A DNA stretch of 64,000 nt from Streptomyces lanatus (lineage in GTDB: Bacteria > Actinomycetota > Actinomycetes > Streptomycetales > Streptomycetaceae): the NCBI RefSeq assembly GCF_014655715.1, contig NZ_BNBM01000001.1:622742-686741 (forward strand), written 5' to 3'. Each line of letters opens with the position of its first letter. Positions within the stretch are counted from its first letter, which is position 1. Below are positions 57,832-64,000 of the stretch, one piece after another. The notes below the pieces were generated by a model, which had not been told where the DNA came from, ran no database searches, and was given only the letters and a program-made list of their open reading frames with translations. The translations under genes were made by a program, and so were the position numbers.

Positions 57832-59076
57832 TCATCCCCATGGCAGCCAGCACCGCACCTCGAACCCCCCGTCCGCCACCGGCCCGTGCTCCAGCCGGCC
57901 GCCTGTCAGCGTGGCGCGTTCGGTGAGGCCGATCAGGCCCTGGCCGGAGCCGGGGACATGCGGCACCTCGCCCTCGGGGGCGGGGTTGCGCACCGTCACG
58001 GACAGGCCCTCGCCCGGTGCTCCGGTCACCGTGACCGTGACCTCGGTGCCGGGGGCGTGCTTGCGGGCGTTGGTGAGGCCCTCCTGGGAGATGCGGTAGG
58101 CAGTGCGGCCGACGGAGGCGGGGACGGCGGCGGGGTCGGTGACGCGCTGGTCGAGGGTGACCTTCATGCCGGCCTCGCGGGACTCGGTGACCAGGGCCTC
58201 CAGCGCCGCGAGGGTGGGCTGCGGTCGCCCGGAGTCGTCGGTGTCGCCCGCCCGCAGGACGCCGATGATCTCCCGCAGGTCCTGGAGGGCCTCGTGGGCG
58301 CTCTCCCGGATCACGCCCGCCGCCCGCTGGATCTCCTCGCGGGGCGCGTCGGGCCGGAACTCCAGCGCGCCCGCGTGCACGCTGAGCAGCGTCAGCCGGT
58401 GGGCGAGGACGTCGTGCATCTCTCGGGCGATGGCCTCACGGGCGAGCCGCTGGGCCTGCTCGGCGCGCAGCCCGGCCTCGGTCTCGGCGCGCCGGACGCG
58501 GTCACGCAGACTCAGCATGAGCTGGCGCTTGGAGCGTACGAACATGCCCCAGCCGACGATCGCCCCGGTCAGCAGCACGCCGAAGAGCGTCGCCCAGACG
58601 TACGGCAGATCGGGTTCGGGACGCAGCCAGAAGAACACCGGGACCAGCACCAGGTCCGCCAGGGCCACCCACGCGACGTACCGGAAAGGCCGGTGCACGG
58701 CGAGCGTGAAGAGGGCGACCACGCTCGCGCCGCCCGCGGTGTTCGACACGAAGCCGACCGGGACCATCGCGACCGCGAGCCCGACCGGCCAGCGACGCCG
58801 CAGCCACACCGCGGCACACGAGAGCGCGCCCACCACCTGGTCGAATTTGGCGTAGCCCTGCGGCAGGTCCTCATGGCGCAGGGTGTCGGCGGCCATCAGC
58901 CCGATGAACACGGCGAGCAGGAAGAACAGGAAGTCGACCACCCAGTCGCGCGCGGTGCGCCGGGGGCGCCCGGAGCGACCGGCGTCGGGGTCGAGTTCCT
59001 TCACCAGAGCCGACGGCAGCAGCCAGCGGCGTCCTGGGAACACCTGCTGGGCGGGCTGCGGCTCGTCATGACTCAC
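57832..59076 (-). CDS. NarL-type sensor histidine kinase
   Basis: This 414-residue kinase has four to six N-terminal hydrophobic helices (DWVVDFLFFLLAVFIGLMAA; VGLAVAMVPVGFVSNTAG). A basic/acidic linker (RDRVRRAETEAGLRAEQA) follows, then HisKA_3 (AREMHDVLAHRLTLLSVHAG) and HATPase (ISQEGLTNARKHAPG; GQGLIGLTERATLTGG). GTG at 59076 is chosen; TAGATT (59090-59085, minus strand) ends 8 bases before it, so the message may be leaderless. The frame upstream to 59184 lacks a convincing start. No extracytoplasmic sensor domain is visible. Confidence 0.88.
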   Translation of the reverse strand: MSHDEPQPAQQVFPGRRWLLPSALVKELDPDAGRSGRPRRTARDWVVDFLFFLLAVFIGLMAADTLRHEDLPQGYAKFDQVVGALSCAAVWLRRRWPVGLAVAMVPVGFVSNTAGGASVVALFTLAVHRPFRYVAWVALADLVLVPVFFWLRPEPDLPYVWATLFGVLLTGAIVGWGMFVRSKRQLMLSLRDRVRRAETEAGLRAEQAQRLAREAIAREMHDVLAHRLTLLSVHAGALEFRPDAPREEIQRAAGVIRESAHEALQDLREIIGVLRAGDTDDSGRPQPTLAALEALVTESREAGMKVTLDQRVTDPAAVPASVGRTAYRISQEGLTNARKHAPGTEVTVTVTGAPGEGLSVTVRNPAPEGEVPHVPGSGQGLIGLTERATLTGGRLEHGPVADGGFEVRCWLPWG

Positions 59077-59254
59077 GGTCGACAAATCTACGCATTGTCC
59101 GGCCTTCGGCGCGCGTCCTCCGGGTGATCGCCGACCAAAGTCGTACCACCTGCGACTTTGGGTGCGCCGGACCACCCGGAACATGGACTTCCGTCAGCCC
59201 TGGCGCGCCCGGCGGCCGATGAGCGTGGGCGGGTCCTCGGGGGAGAGTCGTGGC

Positions 59255-59455
59255 ATGAAGCAGCTGCTGGAGATTCTCGGGTTCATCGCCTTCGTGCAGG
59301 GCGTCGCGGGCCTGGTGCACGAGTTCACCGACTGGGACTGGGGTCTGGTACAGGCGATCGACTTCCTCGACGGCTACGAGATCTATGCGAGCGTCGCCCT
59401 GCTGGTGCTGGCGGTCGCCCTGTTCGCCGCGGCCGAGAGCCGGAAGGCCCGCTGA
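59255..59455 (+). CDS. Small two-helix membrane protein
   Basis: This 66-residue protein has hydrophobic segments QLLEILGFIAFVQGVAGLVH and ASVALLVLAVALFAAAE joined by an acidic/Trp loop (FTDWDWGLVQAIDFLDGYE). ATG 59255 has GGGGGAG upstream. It is a conserved-looking small membrane protein of unknown function, divergent from the kinase. Confidence 0.65.
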   Translation: MKQLLEILGFIAFVQGVAGLVHEFTDWDWGLVQAIDFLDGYEIYASVALLVLAVALFAAAESRKAR

Positions 59456-59591
59456 GGTCGGCACACGCGCGTGCAGGTCTCATGGAGCCGTCGCGCGCCA
59501 GGTTAACTTCGCGGAAAATCATCGGACGGGACGGGCAATTCTCCGGGGTTGTCATTGACATGCCACTGTCTACGCGCGTCATCATGAAGCC

Positions 59592-59978
59592 ATGAGATTC
59601 CCCCCACGAATCACTCGCATCGGCGCCTCGGCCGCCGTCCTGTCCGCCCTTCTCATCGGCGGCACCGTCACCGCCACTCCGGCCGCCGCGGCGGTGGGCA
59701 GCATCTGTTACAGCGACCTGCCCTCCCAGGCGTACGACACGCTCGAACTGATCGAGCAGGGTGGCCCCTACCCGTACGACCAGGACGGCACCGTCTTCCA
59801 GAACCGGGAAGGCATCCTGCCGAGCCAGTCGTCCGGGTACTACCACGAGTACACGGTCAAGACCCCTGGTTCCTCCACGCGCGGTGCTCGCCGGATCGTC
59901 ACCGGTGAGAAGAACCAGGAGGACTACTACACGGCCGACCACTACGAGTCGTTCGACCTGGTCAACTACGGCTGCTGA
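59592..59978 (+). CDS. Secreted guanyl-specific ribonuclease, RNase Sa family
   Basis: This 128-residue protein has a signal peptide of about 34 residues (ITRIGASAAVLSALLIGG; cleavage after AAAA) and a mature domain matching RNase Sa. It has ICYSDLPSQAYDTLELI, PYPYDQDGTVFQNREGILPS and YYHEYTVKTPG. The catalytic residues correspond to E86, R97 and H117 (E54, R65, H85 of RNase Sa), and C39-C128 form the conserved disulphide. It cleaves single-stranded RNA 3' of guanosine outside the cell. No barstar-type inhibitor gene lies beside it. A TTGACA occurs at 59555-59560 but no convincing -10 was found. Confidence 0.93.
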   Translation: MRFPPRITRIGASAAVLSALLIGGTVTATPAAAAVGSICYSDLPSQAYDTLELIEQGGPYPYDQDGTVFQNREGILPSQSSGYYHEYTVKTPGSSTRGARRIVTGEKNQEDYYTADHYESFDLVNYGC

Positions 59979-60058
59979 GCCCGTAGACCACGGTCGGCGT
60001 CGAGGAACGGCGCGACCAGCTGGAGGTCCGGCCCCCCGGCCGGATCTCCAGCTCCCTT

Positions 60059-60410
60059 TCAGCGAACGGCCGCCAGCGCCAGGGAGCGCACGTCGCACAT
60101 CACCACCGTCACCTGCGGGTCGAGGTCCAGCGTGTACCGCACATCGTCGGCCTCGTAGTCACGGGCACCGTCGAAGCGGTTGACGGCGCGTCCAGGGCCA
60201 GTTCGTCCCACATGAACCAGAAGCGGTTCTGACCCGGCGTGCCGAAGACGTACAGCACCAGCTCACGGCTGATCGTGACCCTGCCGAAGTCCATGGCCAC
60301 GGTCGTCGTCGGCTTCCCCGCCACCTGGCTGAGGTCGTCCACGCCCTCGCTCGACCGGTGATCACCTCCTCCGTCCGCAAGGGGGAGATCTCGCTGACGG
60401 TACCGACCAT
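60059..60410 (-). pseudogene. Remnant of a conservon ATP/GTP-binding protein (CvnD-like)
   Basis: Three pieces of one Cvn-type GTPase remain on the minus strand. They are [18 protein letters not shown] (5' part), EGVDDLSQ to [18 protein letters not shown] then FWFMWDEL in another frame, and [20 protein letters not shown] ending at a stop at 60059-60061 in a third. The start with the P-loop is gone, there is a frameshift near 60350, and roughly 40-50 residues between the WDEL region and the NRFDG segment are deleted. Cvn GTPases are Ras-like regulators unique to actinomycetes. It is not functional. Confidence 0.75.
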
Positions 60411-60415
60411 GCTGC

Positions 60416-61148
60416 CGCCGCAGAATCGACCCCTGGTTCCCCGAGTTCGCCGCCGAACTCGTCGCCGCCGGCGCCACGCGCCCCTTCCTGGAGGCACATC
60501 TCCGCCGCAGGGTGCTGTCGCTCGGCAACGTGGGCCTGGTCAACGGCGTTGTGCGCGGCCTGACTTTCGCGGGCGACCGGGTCGGCGGAGTGCGCCACGC
60601 GGGTCCGGGCATGGATGTGGGTGACGAGGATCGGCACCTGGCTGCGCGAGGGCGGCTGGCCCGAGGCCACGACGCGCCGCATGCACGTCGACCTCGGCTA
60701 CACCACCGCGCTGTTCCCCCGCCCCGCGGGCCGGCCTGACGCGACACTGGCCCAGTCGCTGACCACCCTGCCCGACGGCCGGCTGCGGATGAGCACCCTG
60801 GGCCGCGTCGAGGGCGATCGCTGGATCGTCCTGACGGCCGGCTACGCGGACGACCGCCCGGGCCGTAGCGGCTACGAGTTCCTGCTGCGCTGCAAGCAGG
60901 ACCCCGCGGCGGCGTTCCGTCAGCTGGCCGAGGAAGCCGAACCGATCGGAGATCCGGCCGCCTACCGGCACCCGGACAACAGGAGGCGCGACTTCCATCT
61001 CCTGGACCGTTTCCCCGCCGGGCTCGTCGCGGCCGGTGATTCCCTGGCCTCGTGCAACCCCATCTACGGGCAGGGCATGTCGTCGGCCGCGATGCACGCC
61101 GCGTGTCTGGCGGCCCATCTCGTGCGGGCGTCGGTGACCGACCCGTGA
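60416..61148 (+). pseudogene. Remnant of an FAD-dependent monooxygenase
   Basis: The 5' part reads [20 protein letters not shown] then [18 protein letters not shown] in one frame. A shift near 60600-60620 moves the homology to a second frame, [29 protein letters not shown], and the FAD-binding [20 protein letters not shown] ending at 61148. The N-terminal Rossmann GxGxxG is absent and an internal stretch looks deleted. The original was a group A flavin hydroxylase-like enzyme. An open frame from 60615 could still make a 177-residue fragment, but it lacks the parts needed for catalysis. Confidence 0.75.
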
Positions 61149-61184
61149 TCCACCGGCGCTTCCTGGAGGTGACCGCGCGGCCGG

Positions 61185-61811
61185 TCACTCGCCCTCGGGC
61201 AGGCCGAACGTGCCGTACTCCGGGCTGCCCGCGAGGTCGTAGGAGTTGATGGCGACACCGCTGCCGGTGGCCTGGCCGCCGGCGTGGGTGAACCGTGTGG
61301 GTACGGCCCCCTCCGTGAAGAGGCGGTGCCCCGCGCCGAGCACGACCGGGAAGGTCAGCAGATGGAGCGTGTCGACGAGGCCGAGGGCCAGCAGGGACCT
61401 GACGAGGGCGCCGCTGCCATGGACCTGGAGCTCGCCGTCGGTGCGCTCCTTGAGGGCTGTGACCTCCTTGCCGAGGTCACCGCTGATCACGCTGGTGCCG
61501 GCCCATTCGGGGTCGGTCAGCGTGGAGGAGGCGACGTACTTCGGCAGGGCGTTGAGCTTGCCGGCGACCGGGTCGGCCGGGTCGGTCACCTTGGGCCAGA
61601 ACGAGGCGAAGATGTCGTACGTACGGCGTCCGAGGAGGAAGGCGGCGGGGCGTGCGAAGACCTCGCCGATGAACCGACCGAAGTCGTCGTCGGCGTACGG
61701 GAAGACCCAGCCGCCCTGCTCGAAGCCGCCGCGAGTGTCCTCCTCGGTGCCGCCGGGCGCCTGGTAGACACCGTCGAGTGTGACGAAGAGGGTGGAGACG
61801 AGCTTGCCCAT
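61185..61811 (-). CDS. RibD C-terminal / dihydrofolate reductase-like protein
   Basis: This 208-residue member of the RibD_C/DHFR-like family starts [19 protein letters not shown]. It has [16 protein letters not shown] and [17 protein letters not shown], the NADPH-site and fold signatures of this group. Stand-alone actinobacterial members are reductases of unknown substrate, not true DHFR or riboflavin enzymes. It is divergent from the SDR gene across 137 bp. Confidence 0.88.
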   Translation of the reverse strand: MGKLVSTLFVTLDGVYQAPGGTEEDTRGGFEQGGWVFPYADDDFGRFIGEVFARPAAFLLGRRTYDIFASFWPKVTDPADPVAGKLNALPKYVASSTLTDPEWAGTSVISGDLGKEVTALKERTDGELQVHGSGALVRSLLALGLVDTLHLLTFPVVLGAGHRLFTEGAVPTRFTHAGGQATGSGVAINSYDLAGSPEYGTFGLPEGE

Positions 61812-61948
61812 GAGTAGTGCCTCTTTTCCGGAGTGAGGTCTGCTGTCATCACCTCAGACCCCACGGGCGCCCGCAACTCATCGCCGCGTCCGATGTCGGT
61901 GTCCGTTCGCCGCCAGCGTCCCGGCCCGCGCGGCGCTGGGATGGACCC

Positions 61949-62722
61949 ATGACAACCACTGACGAATCCACGACACACACGCACCCCTACGGCACCCTGC
62001 ACGGCAAGGTCGCCCTGGTCACCGGCGGCAGCCGCGGCATCGGCGCGGCGACGGCACGGCGGCTCGCCCGGGAGGGCGCGGACGTCGCCGTGACGTATGT
62101 GAACGGCAAGGAGGCCGCCGAGGAGGTCGTGCAGGCGGTACAGGCGCTCGGGCGGCGGGGCGTGGCCCTGCGGGCGGACTCCGCCGACCCCGACGAGGCG
62201 GCGGGCGCGGCGCGCCGTACGGCGGAGGCGCTGGGCAGGCTCGACGTGCTGGTGAACAACGCCGGCGTCGGCGTCCTGGGCCCGCTGGAGGACCTGTCGC
62301 TCACGGACGTGGACCAGGTCCTCGCCGTGAACGTCCGGGGCGTCTTCCTGACCTCCCGGGCGGCTGCCGCCCACATGGGCGCCGGGGGCCGGATCATCAC
62401 GATCGGCAGCTGCATGGCCCAGCGCGTGCCGGGTCCCGGCGGAACGCTCTACGCCACCAGCAAGTCGGCCCTCATCGGCCTGACCAAGGCCCTGGCCCGC
62501 GAACTCGGCCCCCGCGGCATCACCGCGAACATCGTGCACCCCGGCCCCATCGACACCGACATGAACCCATCGAACGGCCCCTTCGCACCGGCCCAGTCGG
62601 CCATGACCGCCCTGGGCCGCTTCGGCACGGCCGAGGAGGTGGCATCGACGGTGGCGTACCTGGCCGCGGCGGAGTTCATCACCGGCGCGGAGTTCGCGGT
62701 GGACGGGGGGCACGCGGCGTGA
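61949..62722 (+). CDS. Short-chain dehydrogenase/reductase (FabG-like)
   Basis: This 257-residue classical SDR has cofactor motif TGGSRGIGAATARRLA, NNAG in VLVNNAGVGVLG, and the catalytic set with Ser in TIGSCMAQR and YATSK (Tyr-x-x-x-Lys). It ends in VDGGHAA. The family favours NAD(P) and oxidises or reduces secondary alcohols/ketones. ATG 61949 is used; an ATG at 61941 is in another frame. The gene lies beside the divergent RibD-like reductase and may share a regulator with it. Confidence 0.9.
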   Translation: MTTTDESTTHTHPYGTLHGKVALVTGGSRGIGAATARRLAREGADVAVTYVNGKEAAEEVVQAVQALGRRGVALRADSADPDEAAGAARRTAEALGRLDVLVNNAGVGVLGPLEDLSLTDVDQVLAVNVRGVFLTSRAAAAHMGAGGRIITIGSCMAQRVPGPGGTLYATSKSALIGLTKALARELGPRGITANIVHPGPIDTDMNPSNGPFAPAQSAMTALGRFGTAEEVASTVAYLAAAEFITGAEFAVDGGHAA

Positions 62723-62962
62723 CGGCCGGGTGGTGACGGGGGCACAGGGCGCGACATCCGGGCGCCGCCCAGGACCGTCAAGGCGGAACCAAGGGACCCC
62801 GCCCGTCCCCCGAAGCCCGTCTCCGCGGCGACGGCCGATACCCGCCATGCGCCCCGCCGCCCGGGCGGTGGCGGCGGAACGAGGAACTCCGCCCGATCCC
62901 CGTGCCAACTCTTCCGCACGGACGGCAACACGCGGCACGACACCCCGGCACCGCCCCAACCC
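62723..62962. other. Gene-free spacer with a short imperfect direct repeat
   Basis: No gene is supported here. GGCGGAACCAAGGGACCCCG (62782-62801) recurs in altered form as GGCGGAACGAGGAACTCCG (62873-62891). Apart from this GC-rich repeat I see nothing definable. Confidence 0.4.
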
Positions 62963-63739
62963 CTAAGGCTCCGCCCTCCCCGCCTGCAACCGCCCTTGCT
63001 CCGCATCCCCCGCCGCCACCGCCGTCCCATGGGCGTCGGTGAATCTGCGGAGGACGTCGAGGAGGTCGTCGCGGGCGGTGAGGCCCTCGGGGCCGGGGAG
63101 GGAGAGGGCCTCGTGGAGGGCGTGGTGGAGGGTTTCGCGGACGTGCGGCCAGGAGCCGGCGACGGGGTGTGACAGGTCCAGGTGCCGGGTGAGGGCGTCC
63201 ACGGTGCGCACGGTGTCCTCGTCCAGGTCCTCGGTCCAGGGGCCGATCGTCGACAGCGTGTAGTAGAGGGTGTTCGCCGTCGCGGTGGGGAGGGTCACCG
63301 TCACCGTGCCGATCGCGTCCAGGGCGTCGATCAGCGCGGAGGCCTGGGCGGTCCGGTCGGGGTGAAGGTGGTGGGTGCGCAAGGTGTCCAGGGCCTGCCG
63401 TATCTCCCCCACCTCCGCCAGGGGCAGCGCCACCGCGACGTCCTGCGGCGGTCCGGCCGGCCCTGGGTCCTCGTCCCACCGGCGCGGTCCCGCGAAGAAG
63501 CGCGGGCTCCAGCCCGTGACGTCGAACTCGTCGCCCGCGCGGGGTGCGTGACCGGGCGCCACGCCCTGGCGGACGTAGCCGTTCTCCGCGAGGATGCCGT
63601 CGATGTCGTCCCACGTCGGTTCGGTCATCGCGGACGGGAGGCGCAGCCCGTGCCACCCCTGTGCATAGGTGATCCGGACGCTCCAGGGGCGGCCTTCCTC
63701 CAGTCGCGCGCTGCCGGGGTGTCTCGTCGCCAGTGCCAC
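62963..63739 (-). CDS. Unknown soluble protein
   Basis: This 258-residue protein starts at GTG 63739. It has no signal peptide or membrane helix. The N-terminal part (PTWDDIDGILAENGYVRQGV) is followed by a mostly helical, acidic region with GSWPHVRETLHHALHEALSL near the C-terminus. I do not recognise the family. It is 14 bp downstream of the partial membrane-protein gene at the window edge and is likely co-transcribed with it. Confidence 0.65.
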   Translation of the reverse strand: MALATRHPGSARLEEGRPWSVRITYAQGWHGLRLPSAMTEPTWDDIDGILAENGYVRQGVAPGHAPRAGDEFDVTGWSPRFFAGPRRWDEDPGPAGPPQDVAVALPLAEVGEIRQALDTLRTHHLHPDRTAQASALIDALDAIGTVTVTLPTATANTLYYTLSTIGPWTEDLDEDTVRTVDALTRHLDLSHPVAGSWPHVRETLHHALHEALSLPGPEGLTARDDLLDVLRRFTDAHGTAVAAGDAEQGRLQAGRAEP

Positions 63740-63753
63740 GGTGTGGTCCTCCC

Positions 63754-64000
63754 TCAGGCCAGTGCGCTGCGCACCCGGTGCAGATAGCTGAAGTCGTGGT
63801 CGGTCCGGGCCTTGGCCAGCGGGCGGATCTCGCGGGTGGCCACGTTCAGGGCGTAGCCGCCGATCGTGCCGAGCAACCAGCCGAGGTCCGGCAGCAGCAG
63901 GGCGCCGCCGGCCGCCGCGGCCAGCGCGACCGACACCGTGACGGAACGGTGCACCCAGGCCATACGGCTGCCGCGGCGCGCCGCTTCGTAGTCCTCGACC
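63754..64000 (-). CDS. Membrane protein of unknown function, 5' part outside window
   Basis: The frame is open to the window end, reading VEDYEAARRGSRMAWVHRSV before two hydrophobic stretches (TVSVALAAAAGGALLLPDLG; LLGTIGGYALNV) and the tail DHFSYLHRVRSALA-like end (DHDFSYLHRVRSALA). An ATG at 63963 could start a 69-residue protein, but the unbroken upstream frame with ordinary codon use suggests this is the C-terminus of a longer one. Unknown function. Confidence 0.55.
   Translation of the reverse strand, partial: VEDYEAARRGSRMAWVHRSVTVSVALAAAAGGALLLPDLGWLLGTIGGYALNVATREIRPLAKARTDHDFSYLHRVRSALA

Noticed and set aside
60615..61148. Functional 177-residue protein from the monooxygenase remnant
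   Set aside because: It lacks the N-terminal FAD domain and upstream homology continues in another frame, so it is treated as part of a pseudogene.

Overview
The window is a stretch of Streptomyces-type chromosome. The DNA is very GC-rich with strong third-position GC bias. It carries actinomycete hallmarks: CbtA/CbtB, a SWIM/SNF2 pair, a conservon (Cvn) relic, RNase Sa, F420-type enzymes, PucR and ROK families, many GTG starts and several probable leaderless transcripts. I saw no rRNA, tRNA, CRISPR array, transposase or prophage gene. The genus call rests on gene content and familiar protein and repeat sequences, not on a database search.

Region 1 (1-9.2 kb): the edge of a UbiA-type prenyltransferase, an FAD oxidoreductase, a small unknown protein and an inositol monophosphatase-family enzyme. 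Then comes a leftward set: cobalamin riboswitch, btuF-btuC-btuD-like importer, 2Fe-2S ferredoxin-like protein and a gamma-glutamyltransferase. Region 2 (9.3-17.2 kb): a degenerate histidine phosphatase-fold protein, a methyltransferase, a second cobalamin riboswitch driving cbtB-cbtA (cobalt uptake), and the rightward operon mutA-mutB-meaB, which encodes the B12-dependent methylmalonyl-CoA mutase and its GTPase chaperone. Uptake of B12 and cobalt therefore sits beside a major B12 consumer.

Region 3 (17.2-30 kb): a LuxR-type two-component pair, an AhpD-like protein and a secreted protein. A leftward pyrimidine/hydantoin catabolic cluster follows. In transcription order it is beta-ureidopropionase copy 2, class III aminotransferase, PucR regulator, beta-ureidopropionase copy 1, dihydropyrimidinase, F420-type LLM oxidoreductase and NCS1 permease. 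Two candidate operators lie in its spacers. Region 4 (30-46 kb): a repeat-rich unknown protein followed by decayed copies of its own 3' end; a divergent XRE/methionine aminopeptidase pair with matching leaderless promoters; a ClpC-type AAA+ unfoldase; a secreted gamma-glutamyltransferase; secreted hydrolases; exonuclease III; an MBL-fold protein; and a PcaD-PcaC fusion that lacks the lactonase Ser.

Region 5 (46-59 kb): a membrane protein, a SWIM-protein/SNF2-helicase operon, a ROK sugar kinase with a GntR regulator and a Gfo/Idh oxidoreductase sharing one operator motif, a cytochrome P450, and a second two-component pair. Region 6 (59-64 kb): a small membrane protein, an RNase Sa-like secreted ribonuclease with no adjacent barstar, two head-to-head gene wrecks, a divergent RibD-like/SDR pair, and two unknown genes at the right edge.
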